Source of the DNA: Campylobacter jejuni
GTDB taxonomy: Bacteria; Campylobacterota; Campylobacteria; Campylobacterales; Campylobacteraceae
Length of the DNA stretch: 64,000 nucleotides
Direction: 5' to 3'
NCBI RefSeq assembly: GCF_002179165.1
Contig: NZ_NFNY01000015.1
Span: forward strand, 1 to 64,000
The position numbers were made by a program, and so were the translations under genes. Below, piece after piece: positions 45,084 through 55,086 of the stretch (position 1 is its first letter; each line of letters starts with the position of its first letter). Below the pieces are notes generated by a model. The model was given only the letters and a program-made list of their open reading frames with translations, did no database searches and had not been told where the DNA came from.

Positions 45084-46222
45084 AAAAGTTCTATCACTTT
45101 CTCTAAATTTTCTTTGCTAAGTCCTGCATGTAAAGAAAAGCGAATTCTAGCAGTATTTTTTGGCACGGTAGGTTCTTTAATAGCAGGAGCAAAAATGCCA
45201 TTAATTTCTAGTTTTTTTGCTATTTCTATAGCCTTTTGATTTTCTTTTAAAATTAAAGAAATGATGTAAGTTTCGCCTAAAATTTGATGATTTTTTTGTG
45301 TGAGTTTGTCTTTAAAAAATTGGGCTAAAAATTGCAAATTTTTTCTTTTTTCATTAAATTCGCTCATTTTTTCAAAAATAAATTTCGTCCAAGCTACATT
45401 GATGGGTGGCAGTGCAGTAGAATAAATAAAAGCTCTGGCTTTGTTGATAAAAAAGCTTTTGTAAGCCTTGTTACAAATCATACAAGCACCCATAGAAGCA
45501 ATAGCTTTTCCAAAAGTAAAAACCAAAAAATCAATTTTTTCTCCCAAATTTAAAGCCTTAGTTAGCCCTAAACCTGCATCACCAAAACAACCCACGCTGT
45601 GAGCTTCATCAATATAAATTTTTATTTTAGGATATTTTTCTTTGAAAAAAATGAGAGTTTTAAAATCAGCAAAGTCGCCATCCATACTGAATAATGCTTC
45701 GCTTAAAATGATGATATTTTCATAATTTTCATAATGTTTTTTGATTAAATTTTCTAAATGAGTCATATCATTATGACGAAAACGAAAAAAATTCGCCCCA
45801 CCAAGTCTAAGCCCATCAATCATACTCGCATGGATAAATTTATCAGCCAAAAAAAGTGTATTTGGAATGCTTGCAAGTGCGGCGATACAAGAAATATTTA
45901 GATGATAGCCGCTATTAAAATGCAAAATTTCTTTTTCTTTAAATTTAGCTTTTAAAAAGCTTTCAAATTCCTCATAAATTTCAAAATTCCCGCTTAAGCT
46001 TCTTGAACTTGAGCTTGAAAAAAATAGATTTTCATCTTTTAAAGTGCTTAAAAATTCTTGTTTTAATCTTTTATCATTTGCTAAATTTAAATAATCATTA
46101 CTCGCTAAATTCAGCAATTTTTGATCATTATAAATGATACATTTTCCTTCATGCTTTAGTGGGCGTAAAATTCTAAAATTATCTTGTTTTTTTAATTCAT
46201 TTAAAATTTGTGTAATTTGCAT
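45080..46222 (-). CDS. bioF: 8-amino-7-oxononanoate synthase
   Basis: PLP-dependent enzyme of 380 residues that condenses pimeloyl-ACP with alanine. Motifs: LNLASNDYLNLANDKRL at the start, GYHLNISCIAALAS, YIDEAHSVGCFGDAGLG and the Schiff-base lysine in FTFGKAIASMGA. It lies 9 bases after the Sel1-repeat gene on the same strand. Confidence 0.94.
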   Translation of the reverse strand: MQITQILNELKKQDNFRILRPLKHEGKCIIYNDQKLLNLASNDYLNLANDKRLKQEFLSTLKDENLFFSSSSSRSLSGNFEIYEEFESFLKAKFKEKEILHFNSGYHLNISCIAALASIPNTLFLADKFIHASMIDGLRLGGANFFRFRHNDMTHLENLIKKHYENYENIIILSEALFSMDGDFADFKTLIFFKEKYPKIKIYIDEAHSVGCFGDAGLGLTKALNLGEKIDFLVFTFGKAIASMGACMICNKAYKSFFINKARAFIYSTALPPINVAWTKFIFEKMSEFNEKRKNLQFLAQFFKDKLTQKNHQILGETYIISLILKENQKAIEIAKKLEINGIFAPAIKEPTVPKNTARIRFSLHAGLSKENLEKVIELL

Positions 46223-46231
46223 ATTTAAGCT

Positions 46232-46960
46232 TTATTTTTTAAGCCTTATATAACTTTGGCAAGCTACATCTTCCCTTGATAAATTACAAGATTTCTCATA
46301 AAACTCTAAAGCTTTAGAAAGATCTTTTTTGACACCCATTCCATCTTCATACATAACACCAAGATAATAACACCCAAAATTGTAATTTAAATCACAAGAT
46401 TTCTCATAAAACTTGAAAGCTTTAGAAAGATCTTTTTTGACACCCATTCCATCTTCATACATAACACCAAGATTAGAACACCCAAGACCATCTTTCAAAT
46501 CACAAGCTTTTTTATAAAATTTCACAGCTTTAAGATTATCTTTTTTAACACCTGTTCCATCTGCATACATAAAACCAAGTCTATTACAACCGTCACCATC
46601 TTTCAAATCACAAGCTTTTTTAAATAATTCCGCAGCTTTAAAATAATTTTTATTAACAGTTTCTCCATATAGATACCGAGTACCAAGATAAATACAACTC
46701 TCAGTGTATTTTAAATCACAAGCTTTTTTAAATAATTCTACGGCTTTAGGAATATTTTCTCTAACCCTTAATCCAATTTTATACATAAATCCAAGATGAT
46801 AGCAACCCTCACCGTATTTTAAATCACAAGCTTTTTGAAGGTATTTTAAAGCTGTCAGATAATCATCCTTTTTATAAGCTTCAACTCCTTTTTTGACTAA
46901 ATCTTCTTGAGCATATACAAAACCAAATAAAAATCCCAAAATAATTAATATTTTTTTCAT
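46232..46960 (-). CDS. secreted Sel1-repeat (Hcp-like) protein
   Basis: Protein of 242 residues with a signal peptide (about 1-17) and six Sel1 repeats of 36 residues with paired cysteines (pattern KACDLKxGxGCxxLGxMYxxGxGVKKDxxKA), resembling Helicobacter cysteine-rich proteins. Disulphide-stabilised solenoid, probably periplasmic or secreted. The last two repeats are nearly identical in DNA. It lies upstream of bioF in the same direction; I recall bioF and bioA being neighbours in NCTC 11168, so this gene may be an insertion. A link to biotin is not implied. Confidence 0.85.
   Translation of the reverse strand: MKKILIILGFLFGFVYAQEDLVKKGVEAYKKDDYLTALKYLQKACDLKYGEGCYHLGFMYKIGLRVRENIPKAVELFKKACDLKYTESCIYLGTRYLYGETVNKNYFKAAELFKKACDLKDGDGCNRLGFMYADGTGVKKDNLKAVKFYKKACDLKDGLGCSNLGVMYEDGMGVKKDLSKAFKFYEKSCDLNYNFGCYYLGVMYEDGMGVKKDLSKALEFYEKSCNLSREDVACQSYIRLKK
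46286..46473 (-). repeat. tandem 108-base repeat inside the Sel1 gene
   Basis: The 80 bases at 46286-46365 recur at 46394-46473 with two mismatches by my count. The 108-base spacing is exactly one 36-residue Sel1 unit. The inner 56 bases look identical. Confidence 0.85.
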
Positions 46961-47095
46961 TGTTTTTCCTTACAAGGTAAAAATGATAATTATAAATTTT
47001 TAATTATATAAATATTTTCTAAATATCTATTTGATTTTAAAGTGTTTTTGTATAAAAATTGTAGTATTATTGTGTTAAAAACCAAAGAAGTAAAA

Positions 47096-48370
47096 ATGAA
47101 TTTAAAAGAACTAGACTTAAAACACATTTGGCATCCTTGCACACAAATGAAAGATCATGAAAATTTGCCATTAATTCCTATAAAAAGGGCTAAAGGAGTG
47201 TGGCTTTATGATTTTGATGATAAGGCTTATATGGATTGTGTAAGTTCTTGGTGGGTAAATATTTTTGGGCATTGTAATGAAAAAATTGCAAATGCCATTA
47301 AAAAACAAGTTGATGAGCTAGAACATGTGATTTTAGCAGGTTTTACGCACGAGCCTATCATCAAGCTTTCGGCTAGGCTTTGTGAAAAAGTGGGTAGAAA
47401 TTTTAATAAATGTTTTTATGCGGATAATGGTTCAAGTGCTATTGAAGTCGCACTTAAAATGAGTTTTCATTATCATTTAAATAAGGGAGTGAAAAAGAGT
47501 AAATTTTTATCTTTAAGCAATTCTTATCATGGCGAAACCATAGGAGCTTTAAGTGTTGGCGATGTGGGAATTTATAAAGATACTTATAAAGACTTGCTTT
47601 TAGAGTGTTTAAGCACGCCTGTGCCACAAAGTAAAGATTATACCAAAGAGCTTGAAATTTTAAAAAATATTTTAGAGAAAAATGCAAGTGAAATTTGTGC
47701 TTTCATACTTGAACCTTTGGTGCAATGTGCGGGAAATATGCACATGTATGAAGCAGGATTTATTGATGAGGCTATAAAGCTTTGTCATCAATTTGGTGTG
47801 CAAGTGATTTTTGATGAGATTGCGGTAGGTTTTGGACGCACGGGAACTTTATTTGCCTTACATCAATGTAAAGCTAGCCCTGATTTTATCTGTCTTTCAA
47901 AAGGAATTACTGGCGGATTTATGCCACTTTCTGTAGTGCTTACAAAAGATGAAATTTATAATGCATTTTACGCGCCATATAACGAACAAAAAGCCTTTTT
48001 GCATTCTCATAGTTATACAGGAAATACTTTAGCTTGTGCGGCAGCAAATGCGGTTTTAGATATATTTGAAAATGAAAATATTTTAGAAAAAAATCAAATT
48101 TTGAGTGAATATATCAAAAAAGAATTTTCAAGGCTTGAAAAATTTGACTTTTTGGGTAATTTTAGGACTTGTGGAATGATCAGTGCTTTTGATATTTTAA
48201 GTACAAAATACGAACGCGTAGGGCTTTTTGTATTTAGGAAGGCTTTAGAAAAAGGCTTACTTTTAAGACCTTTGGCAAATACAATTTATTTTATGCCACC
48301 TTACATCATCACAAAAGAGCAAATTTCTTTTGTTGTGGATACTTTAGAACAAATTTTTAAGGAATTTTAA
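47096..48370 (+). CDS. bioA: adenosylmethionine-8-amino-7-oxononanoate aminotransferase
   Basis: Class III aminotransferase of 424 residues that makes 7,8-diaminopelargonate. Motifs: [13 protein letters not shown] near the start, [32 protein letters not shown], the [11 protein letters not shown] segment and the PLP-lysine in [14 protein letters not shown]. An ATG 54 bases upstream is in frame, but the start at 47096 matches the beginning of the family and has an AAGAAG site. Divergent from the Sel1-bioF run. Confidence 0.94.
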   Translation: MNLKELDLKHIWHPCTQMKDHENLPLIPIKRAKGVWLYDFDDKAYMDCVSSWWVNIFGHCNEKIANAIKKQVDELEHVILAGFTHEPIIKLSARLCEKVGRNFNKCFYADNGSSAIEVALKMSFHYHLNKGVKKSKFLSLSNSYHGETIGALSVGDVGIYKDTYKDLLLECLSTPVPQSKDYTKELEILKNILEKNASEICAFILEPLVQCAGNMHMYEAGFIDEAIKLCHQFGVQVIFDEIAVGFGRTGTLFALHQCKASPDFICLSKGITGGFMPLSVVLTKDEIYNAFYAPYNEQKAFLHSHSYTGNTLACAAANAVLDIFENENILEKNQILSEYIKKEFSRLEKFDFLGNFRTCGMISAFDILSTKYERVGLFVFRKALEKGLLLRPLANTIYFMPPYIITKEQISFVVDTLEQIFKEF

Positions 48371-48375
48371 AATCA

Positions 48376-48400
48376 ATCTTTGCTTTTTATAAGCAAAGAT
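48376..48400. terminator. bidirectional terminator between bioA and bioD
   Basis: A perfect 10-bp stem (ATCTTTGCTT / AAGCAAAGAT) with a five-base loop stands a few bases after the bioA stop, followed by a T-rich run. It may serve both convergent genes, though bioD ends about 95 bases away. Confidence 0.7.
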
Positions 48401-48495
48401 AAAGTCATTTTTAAAAATTTTATAGTAAAAATTGCAAATCTTTTAATTATTATTTTGATATTTATTTTTTAAAATTAAGATTTAAAAATATAAAA

Positions 48496-49056
48496 TTAAA
48501 TAATTTTTGAGAGATTTTCACAAATCCTATTATCAAATTCTATAATGGGAATTTGGGTGTAATTATTTATAAAACCCTTGCTAAAATTATCCGTGCTTCT
48601 TAGCACTAGGGCAAGGATTTTAATACCTCTTTGTTTTAAAGCTTCTATGCTTAAAAGCGTGTGATTAATGCTTCCTAGATAATCTTTTGCCACCAAAATG
48701 GTAGGATGGTTGAATTTACTCATATAATCAATCATTGTATGATTTTCATCAATGGGTGAAAAAAGCCCACCTGCTAGTTCTATGATGAGTTTATCGCTTT
48801 GCGGTAAAACAATATCTAAAGCTTTGTAGTTTAATTTTTCTAAAATTTTGCCTTTGTGTGGTGAAGCAGGAGTTTGCAAAAATACACCCTCTTTAAAAAT
48901 CTTAGTTTTTGGGCTAAATTTAGCCACTTCATCGCTATCTTTTGGTGTTCCTGCTTGAATGAGTTTAAAATAATCAAAACCCAATTCTTTGCAAATTCTA
49001 GCACTTAAATAAGTTTTGCCAACATTTGTATCAATACCGCTAATATATATTTTCAT
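48496..49056 (-). CDS. bioD: dethiobiotin synthetase
   Basis: P-loop enzyme of 186 residues forming the ureido ring of dethiobiotin. The N-terminal [16 protein letters not shown] is the BioD-type Walker A, followed by [16 protein letters not shown] (with the usual KP/Q substrate segment) and [15 protein letters not shown]. It is shorter than most BioD proteins (about 200-230). Encoded 9 bases after the SMR gene on the same strand, convergent with bioA. Confidence 0.9.
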   Translation of the reverse strand: MKIYISGIDTNVGKTYLSARICKELGFDYFKLIQAGTPKDSDEVAKFSPKTKIFKEGVFLQTPASPHKGKILEKLNYKALDIVLPQSDKLIIELAGGLFSPIDENHTMIDYMSKFNHPTILVAKDYLGSINHTLLSIEALKQRGIKILALVLRSTDNFSKGFINNYTQIPIIEFDNRICENLSKII

Positions 49057-49065
49057 TATTTTAAC

Positions 49066-49380
49066 CTAGGAAAGAATTTTTAAACCCACCGTGCAAGCAA
49101 TAATCACTGCTATTAAAAAAAGCTTTAAAAAACTTTTACTTTCTTTGTAAAAAAGCACGCCTATCATCACCCCACCTGCAGTTCCAGCTCCTGTCCATAT
49201 GGAATAAGCCACACTCATGGCAATGTTTTGCATACTAAGACTTAAAAAACCAAATGAAAAACCAAAACACACGATTAAAGCCAAAAGATAGAGTTTATTT
49301 TTTGTACTTACGAGCTGTTTCATAATAACAACACCAAAAATTTCAAAAGCAGTAGCTAAAAATAAAAAAATCCATTCCAT
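49066..49380 (-). CDS. SMR-family multidrug transporter subunit
   Basis: Protein of 104 residues with four transmembrane helices. The essential glutamate of the SMR family lies in FLATAFEIFGVVIMKQL (about residue 13), and AYSIWTGAGTAGGVMIGVLFYKES is the helix 3 packing motif. It starts at the stop of its partner gene (49380-49721). Such paired SMR genes (EbrAB/YkkCD type) form antiparallel heterodimers that export cationic compounds or guanidinium-like substrates. Confidence 0.88.
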   Translation of the reverse strand: MEWIFLFLATAFEIFGVVIMKQLVSTKNKLYLLALIVCFGFSFGFLSLSMQNIAMSVAYSIWTGAGTAGGVMIGVLFYKESKSFLKLFLIAVIIACTVGLKILS

Positions 49381-49721
49381 TATTTAGCTTCCTTACTAAT
49401 GATTTTAAGCCCTATAATGCTTAAAAGTAAAATAGCAATTAGAGTAATTTTGATTATAGAAGTCTCTACTCCAAAAATAAATATTTCATTTAAGACAACA
49501 CCAATGGTTCCAATACCGACAAAAACACTATAAGCAATACTTACTTCAAGTCTTTCGCAGGCTTTTAAAAAACAAGTAAAAGAAATGCAAACCCCAATAG
49601 CTGTTAAAACATAATGCCAAATTTCTGTAGAATATTTTAATCCACTTACCCAAAAACACTCTACAAAACCGCCTAAAATAACCATTAACCAACCAAAATT
49701 AGCATTAATTTTTTGACTCAA
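49380..49721 (-). CDS. SMR-family multidrug transporter partner subunit
   Basis: Protein of 113 residues with four transmembrane helices, the conserved glutamate in GGFVECFWVSGLKYS (about residue 18) and YSVFVGIGTIGVVLNEIFIF. It is the first gene of the SMR pair and shares one base with its partner. The two sequences differ enough to form a heterodimer. Confidence 0.88.
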   Translation of the reverse strand: MSQKINANFGWLMVILGGFVECFWVSGLKYSTEIWHYVLTAIGVCISFTCFLKACERLEVSIAYSVFVGIGTIGVVLNEIFIFGVETSIIKITLIAILLLSIIGLKIISKEAK

Positions 49722-49831
49722 ATTTAAACCTTAAAAAATTTAATTTTCATATTTTTTATACAAAAAGCCGAAATTATAGTAAAAAAAATAAAACAAATCA
49801 TAAATTTACTTTTACCTAAGCCAAGATTAGC

Positions 49832-49837
49832 TATAAT
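49832..49837 (+). promoter_or_regulatory. -10 box of rplY-pth
   Basis: GC-TATAAT 30 bases before the rplY ATG at 49867; an AAAGGAAAAAG ribosome binding site precedes the start. Confidence 0.65.
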
Positions 49838-49866
49838 AAATGCTTATTTTTTTAGAAAGGAAAAAG

Positions 49867-50403
49867 ATGTTAGAAGGTATCGTTAGAGAGAGTATCGGTA
49901 GAAAAGCAGCTAAAGCTTTAAAAAGAGATGGTTATCTAATCGCAAACATCTATGGAAAAGGATTAGAAAACATCAATGCTGCTTTTAAAGTCAATGATTT
50001 TATCAAAGAAGTTCGTAAAAAAACGAGCTTAATTTTTGATGTAAAAGTGGGCTCACAAACTTTAAGTGTTGTGGTTGTGGATTATCAAAAAGATCCTGTA
50101 ACTGCAGAACTTAAGCATGTGGATTTAAAAGTAGCACAAAAAGGTGTGATTTCTAAATATATGGTTCCTGTAAAGATTAAAGGAACTGCGATTGGTCTTA
50201 AAAACAAAGGTGTTTTAATTCAATCAAAAAGAAGATTAAAAGTAAAATGTACAGCTGAAAATTTACCAAATTTCTTTGAGCTTGATGTAAGTAAGCTTGA
50301 TGTGGGTGATGCTTTGCTTGTTCGTGATATAGTTGTTCCTGAAGGTGTAACTATGATAGATGCTGATAGAGTAGCGGTAGTGGGCGTAGAAAAAGCCAGA
50401 TGA
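49867..50403 (+). CDS. rplY: 50S ribosomal protein L25/general stress protein Ctc
   Basis: Protein of 178 residues of the longer Ctc type: an N-terminal L25 domain that binds 5S rRNA (about 1-90, [19 protein letters not shown]) and a C-terminal TL5-like beta domain ending [15 protein letters not shown] nine-codon longer frame exists from 49840, but the ATG at 49867 has the strong ribosome binding site and matches the family. It overlaps pth by four bases. Confidence 0.95.
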   Translation: MLEGIVRESIGRKAAKALKRDGYLIANIYGKGLENINAAFKVNDFIKEVRKKTSLIFDVKVGSQTLSVVVVDYQKDPVTAELKHVDLKVAQKGVISKYMVPVKIKGTAIGLKNKGVLIQSKRRLKVKCTAENLPNFFELDVSKLDVGDALLVRDIVVPEGVTMIDADRVAVVGVEKAR

Positions 50404-50945
50404 TTTTAGTCGTAGGGCTTGGCAATATAGGCAAAGAGTATGAGAATACTCGCCATAATGTCGGTTTTATGCTTATTGATTTACTTTTAAAAGAAAGCAC
50501 TTTTACAACTCTTAATAATACTAAATTTAAAGGAGAGCTTTTTAAAATAGGCTCTTCTTTACTTCTTCTTAAACCTAGTACTTATATGAATAATTCAGGA
50601 CTTAGCGTCAAAGCGGTGAGTGATTTTTATAAATGTGAAAGAATTATTGTAATTCATGATGATATTGATATAAATTTAGGTGCTTTGCGTTTTAAAAAAG
50701 GTGGTTCTAGTGGCGGACATAATGGACTAAAAAGCATTGATAGTTTGTGTGGTAATGATTATGAAAGAGTGCGCATAGGAGTAGGAAAAGGAGAAAATGT
50801 GATTTCTCATGTTTTGGGCAAATTTAAAAACGATGAAGAGGTAATTTTAAGCAAGGTTTTAGAGCATTCTAAAAAAGCTTTGCTTGAGCTTATTTCTAAT
50901 AATGATTTATCATCTGCATCATCAAAATATAGCCTAAAGGCTTAA
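50400..50945 (+). CDS. pth: peptidyl-tRNA hydrolase
   Basis: Protein of 181 residues that releases tRNA from dropped-off peptidyl-tRNA. Motifs: [21 protein letters not shown] with the catalytic His, [24 protein letters not shown] and [15 protein letters not shown]. Coupled to rplY by a four-base overlap, the standard pairing. Confidence 0.96.
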   Translation: MILVVGLGNIGKEYENTRHNVGFMLIDLLLKESTFTTLNNTKFKGELFKIGSSLLLLKPSTYMNNSGLSVKAVSDFYKCERIIVIHDDIDINLGALRFKKGGSSGGHNGLKSIDSLCGNDYERVRIGVGKGENVISHVLGKFKNDEEVILSKVLEHSKKALLELISNNDLSSASSKYSLKA

Positions 50946-50946
50946 A

Positions 50947-52005
50947 ATGTGGATATTTTTTCGTTTTATTTCAGCAATTTATCTTAAAAATTTTTTTATT
51001 ATTTTTTTATCTTTGCTTGGATTTTATTGTGGGATTGATTTGCTTTTAAATTTTAAAGATTTGCCTGAAGCTGCAAATCTTGATTTGCTTTATATTATTT
51101 TTTTATCTTTTTCTGCGGTGCCTTATGTATTGCCTATTTCCCTTATTTTTGCATTGGTGCTTGCTTTGATTTCTATGATTAGAGCAAATGAATTTGTCAG
51201 TTTTTATGCTTTAGGACTTAGTAAAAATTTAGTTATACTTTATCCTTTTTTATGGGCTTTATTTTTTTGTTTTATTTTCGTAGGTCTGAATTTTACACCC
51301 TTTGCCTATGCGAATGATTATAAAAGAAATATTTTAAAAAATGGAGCTATGTTAAAGCAAAGCGGAGAAGTTTTTTTAAAATTTAATAATGATTTTATCT
51401 ATATCTCTAAAGTGAATAATGGTCAAAACACTGCACAAAATATCAAAGTTTTTAACACCAGTGATTTAAATTTAAGTTCTTTTACTAGCGCTAAAAATGC
51501 TTATTTTGAAGGAGAAAGTTGGATTTTTAAAGATGGAAATTTAACTACCTTGCCCAAAGAATATAAGCTAGGTGCCAATGGATTATACATACAAGAATTT
51601 AAAGAAATTAATGCACTTTATGGATTTAAGCCTAAGATTATTGAAGGAGTAGCTAGTAATAGTGATTATTCTATTTTGGATGCACTTGAAAGTTTGGAGC
51701 TTTTTAAAGCACAAAATATTAGCATTGATTCTCTTAAAATCAGTCTCTATAAGCTTGTATTTACACCATTTTTTGCACCTTTTTTGATGCTTATTATGTA
51801 TTATTTTTTTCCAGTGATTTCTAGATTTTTTAATTTGGCTTTTGTCGCTTTTGTCGCTTTTGTAGTAACATTGCTTGTTTGGGGGATGTTATTTTTACTC
51901 TCAAGATTAAGTGAAAATGGAGTCATTTTAAGCGAAATAGGGATTATCGCACCTATAATACTGCTAGTCTTTTTTGGTGGATTTATGTTTTATAAGCACC
52001 GATAA
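50947..52005 (+). CDS. LptF/LptG (YjgP/YjgQ) family LPS-export permease
   Basis: Inner-membrane protein of 352 residues with transmembrane helices at about 8-30, 50-75, 92-112 and three near the C-terminus (270-350), around a large periplasmic beta-jellyroll domain. This is the LptF/LptG plan, the permease pair that extracts lipooligosaccharide with LptB. LptF and LptG cannot be separated by eye. It starts one base after pth. Confidence 0.85.
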   Translation: MWIFFRFISAIYLKNFFIIFLSLLGFYCGIDLLLNFKDLPEAANLDLLYIIFLSFSAVPYVLPISLIFALVLALISMIRANEFVSFYALGLSKNLVILYPFLWALFFCFIFVGLNFTPFAYANDYKRNILKNGAMLKQSGEVFLKFNNDFIYISKVNNGQNTAQNIKVFNTSDLNLSSFTSAKNAYFEGESWIFKDGNLTTLPKEYKLGANGLYIQEFKEINALYGFKPKIIEGVASNSDYSILDALESLELFKAQNISIDSLKISLYKLVFTPFFAPFLMLIMYYFFPVISRFFNLAFVAFVAFVVTLLVWGMLFLLSRLSENGVILSEIGIIAPIILLVFFGGFMFYKHR

Positions 52006-52044
52006 ATACTTGATGTAGTAAAATTAATAAATTAAAGGCGAAAA

Positions 52045-53253
52045 ATGGACTATAAAAAACTTAAAAATGAATTTCAAACTCCTTTTTATATCTATAATTT
52101 TGATGAAATAAAAGAGCGTTTTTTAAAGCTTAAAGATGCTTTTAAGGCAAGAAAATCTCAAATTTTTTATGCAGTAAAAGCCAATTCAAATTTAAGTCTT
52201 TTGCAAATGCTTGCAAGGCTTGATAGTGGTTTTGATTGTGTAAGCATTGGAGAGGTAAAACGAGCTTTAAAAGCAGGAGCTAAAAATTATAAAATCATTT
52301 TTAGTGGAGTGGGGAAAACCAAAGAAGAATTAAAACTTGCTTTAGAATATGATATTTTATATATTAACCTTGAAAGCGAAGCCGAAATGATGCTTTTAGA
52401 AAGTGTAGCAAAAGAGTTAAATTTAAAAGCAAGAATTAGCATTCGTGTAAATCCAAATGTCGATGCAAAGACTCATCCTTATATTTCAACAGGACTTAAT
52501 GAAAATAAATTTGGCGTGGAGATTGAAAGTGCAAGAAAAATGTATTTATATGCTAAAAATTCATCTTTTTTAGAACCCGTTGGCGTGCATTTTCACATAG
52601 GTTCGCAACTTTTAGATGTTTTACCTATCCATGAAGCTGCAAGCATTGTTTCAAAGCTTGTTAGAGAATTAAAAGCTTTACAAATTGAGCTTAAATTTTT
52701 CGATATAGGCGGCGGACTTGGAATAAGTTATGAAAAAGAAGAGAAGGAGCCAAAATTATATGATTATGCACAAGGCATTTTAGCGACTTTAAATGGACTT
52801 GATTTAACTATAGGTTTGGAGCCAGGAAGATATTTAGTAGGAAAAAGTGGCGAATTTGTTTGTTCGGTTCTTTATGAAAAACACAATAAATCAAAGCGTT
52901 TTATTGTTGTTGATGGAGCGATGAATGATCTCATCCGTCCAAGTTTATACGAAGCTTACCATGAAATTATTATGCCCTATAATGAAGATGAAAAAAGTCT
53001 TTGTGATGTTGTGGGTGGAATTTGTGAAAGTGGAGATTTTTTTGCTAAAAATAGGGCTTTGCCAAAAACAAAAAATGGTGATATAATGGTTATTAAAAAT
53101 GCTGGGGCTTATGGTTTTAGTATGAGTAGTAATTATAATACAAGAAATAAAGTTTGCGAATTAGCCCTTGAAAACGGTAAAGTAAGACTAATCCGCCAAA
53201 GAGAAAGCTTTGAAGATCAAATTGCTTTGGAGTTGAAATTTTTAAAGGCATAA
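52045..53253 (+). CDS. lysA: diaminopimelate decarboxylase
   Basis: PLP enzyme of 402 residues, alanine-racemase-like barrel. The Schiff-base lysine is in IFYAVKANSNLSLL, followed by HFHIGSQL, FDIGGGLGISY, LEPGRYLVG and the GGICESGDFFA motif of the partner subunit site. It makes lysine from meso-diaminopimelate. It lies one base before the HAD gene in a lysA-HAD-pheA-hisC run. Confidence 0.96.
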   Translation: MDYKKLKNEFQTPFYIYNFDEIKERFLKLKDAFKARKSQIFYAVKANSNLSLLQMLARLDSGFDCVSIGEVKRALKAGAKNYKIIFSGVGKTKEELKLALEYDILYINLESEAEMMLLESVAKELNLKARISIRVNPNVDAKTHPYISTGLNENKFGVEIESARKMYLYAKNSSFLEPVGVHFHIGSQLLDVLPIHEAASIVSKLVRELKALQIELKFFDIGGGLGISYEKEEKEPKLYDYAQGILATLNGLDLTIGLEPGRYLVGKSGEFVCSVLYEKHNKSKRFIVVDGAMNDLIRPSLYEAYHEIIMPYNEDEKSLCDVVGGICESGDFFAKNRALPKTKNGDIMVIKNAGAYGFSMSSNYNTRNKVCELALENGKVRLIRQRESFEDQIALELKFLKA

Positions 53254-53254
53254 A

Positions 53255-54022
53255 ATGTTTTTTTTAGATGTACAAGGGACTTTGATTTCTGATGTTGATA
53301 AGTCCTTGATTTGTGGCGCTAAGGAACTTATTGAATTTTTAAATATAAAAGATATTCCATATCTTATAGTTACTAATAATACAAAAAAAATTGATTTTTT
53401 AAGCCATTTATGCGAAAAAGGTTTAGCAATTAAAGAAAATGCTTATATTGATCCTTTTTGCGTTTTGGCAAATCATTTAAAACCTTGCAAAATAGCTGCT
53501 TTTGGAGCAAAAGAGTTTTTGCAAAGTCTTGAAAAACTTGGATTTGAACTTGATTTTGCAAATCCAAAAGCTGTGCTTATTGCTAGCTATGATGATTTTA
53601 AATTTCAAGATTTTGCTAGCATGATAGAATTTGCCAAAAATGGAGTTAAAATCATTGCTATGCATGAAACTAGCATTTATAAAAAAGACAATAGACTTTA
53701 TCCAGGTGTTGGTAGTATTATGGCTATGCTTAAAAATGCCACAAATTTTGACTATGAGGTTATAGGAAAGCCAAGCTTTGCTTTTTATAATGAAGCCTTA
53801 AAGCTTTTAAAAATGCAAGATGAAAAAGCGGAATTTAAAGATATTAAAATGATAAGTGATGATCTAAAAGGAGATTTGCTTAAAGCAAAAGAATTGGGTA
53901 TGAAAACTTTACTTGTGCTAAGTGGAAAAATAAGCGATACTAAAGGACTTGATATAGGCTTACTTGATGGAATTTATCCTAGTGTTTTTGAAATTTTAAA
54001 GGATATAAAATGCCAAATTTAG
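53255..54022 (+). CDS. HAD-superfamily hydrolase, NagD-like class IIA
   Basis: Protein of 255 residues with HAD motifs: motif I FFLDVQGTLI, motif II YLIVTNNTKK, a C2-type cap in the middle and motif IV ISDDLKGDLLKAKELG. In motif I the residue two after the nucleophilic aspartate is Gln rather than the usual Asp that acts as general acid, so activity may be altered. The substrate is unknown. It overlaps pheA by 13 bases. Confidence 0.8.
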   Translation: MFFLDVQGTLISDVDKSLICGAKELIEFLNIKDIPYLIVTNNTKKIDFLSHLCEKGLAIKENAYIDPFCVLANHLKPCKIAAFGAKEFLQSLEKLGFELDFANPKAVLIASYDDFKFQDFASMIEFAKNGVKIIAMHETSIYKKDNRLYPGVGSIMAMLKNATNFDYEVIGKPSFAFYNEALKLLKMQDEKAEFKDIKMISDDLKGDLLKAKELGMKTLLVLSGKISDTKGLDIGLLDGIYPSVFEILKDIKCQI

Positions 54023-55086
54023 AAGAATTAAGAAATAAGATTGATGCGGTAGATGATAAAATTTTAGAGCTTTTAAATGAAAGAATGACTTATGTTAAAA
54101 GCATAGGAGAGCTTAAGCAAACAAGTGGAGGAGCGATTTATCGTCCTGAACGCGAAAGAGCAATCATTAATCGTTTAAAAAACGCAAATTTGGGACTTTT
54201 AGATCAAAATGCTATTGAGGCTATTTATCAAGAAATTTTTGCTGTCTCAAGAAATTTAGAAATGCCCCAAATTGTTGCATATTTAGGGCCCGAAGGCACT
54301 TATACTCATCAAGCAGCAAGAAGTCGTTTTGGAGCCATGAGTCGTTATATAGCGCTTGCTAATATAGAAGATGTTTTTAAGGAACTAAATAACAAAGAAG
54401 CAAAATATGGTGTTGTGCCTATAGAAAATAATACAGAAGGTGCAGTAGGTGTTACTTTAGATTGTCTTGGTAAATATGATAAGGTAAAAATTTTTGGTGA
54501 AATTTATATGGATATACACCATTCTTTTGTAGGAATTAATGAAAATTTAAAAGAAATAAAGCGTATTTATTCTCATCCGCAAGGTTATAATCAGTGCCGT
54601 AAATTTTTAGAAAGTCATGAGTTAAGTGGTATAGAATTTGTGCCATCAAAATCTACAGCTAATGCTGCTTATTTGGCATCACAAGATAAACACTCGGCCG
54701 CAATTTGTTCTAAAATAGCTGCTAAGCTTTATAATATACCTGTGCTTTTTGATAAAATAGAAGATAATGCAGCAAATCGCACGAGATTTTTGATTTTAAG
54801 TGATATTAAAAATCCAAAAATGAGTCATTGTAAAACATCTATTTTAGCTCATACCACACATAAACCAGGTGGTCTTAGTGTGCTTTTAGAGCAATTTAAG
54901 AAAGAAAATATCAATCTTACTAAACTTGAATCGCGTCCAGTGAAAACTAAAGATTTTCTACATAGCTTTTATATAGATTTTGAAGGGCATATTGATGATG
55001 AAAATGTCCAAAGGGCTTTAAAAGATGCAGATGAGGTGGTGTGGCTTGGATCTTATTTATCAGGAGAAAAAAATGAAATTCAATGA
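54010..55086 (+). CDS. pheA: bifunctional chorismate mutase/prephenate dehydratase
   Basis: Protein of 358 residues: AroQ-type chorismate mutase (about 1-85, LEELRNKIDAVDDKILELLNER), prephenate dehydratase (about 90-265, YLGPEGTYTHQAA, VPIENNTEGAVG, NRTRFLIL) and a C-terminal ACT domain for phenylalanine feedback (KPGGLSVLLEQF and LESRPVK). It leads to phenylpyruvate. It overlaps hisC by 14 bases. Confidence 0.96.
   Translation: MPNLEELRNKIDAVDDKILELLNERMTYVKSIGELKQTSGGAIYRPERERAIINRLKNANLGLLDQNAIEAIYQEIFAVSRNLEMPQIVAYLGPEGTYTHQAARSRFGAMSRYIALANIEDVFKELNNKEAKYGVVPIENNTEGAVGVTLDCLGKYDKVKIFGEIYMDIHHSFVGINENLKEIKRIYSHPQGYNQCRKFLESHELSGIEFVPSKSTANAAYLASQDKHSAAICSKIAAKLYNIPVLFDKIEDNAANRTRFLILSDIKNPKMSHCKTSILAHTTHKPGGLSVLLEQFKKENINLTKLESRPVKTKDFLHSFYIDFEGHIDDENVQRALKDADEVVWLGSYLSGEKNEIQ

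Noticed and set aside
55025..55072. Extended N-terminus for HisC
   Set aside because: The upstream codons lie inside pheA and are unlike the family; the ATG at 55073 has an AGGAGA ribosome binding site.
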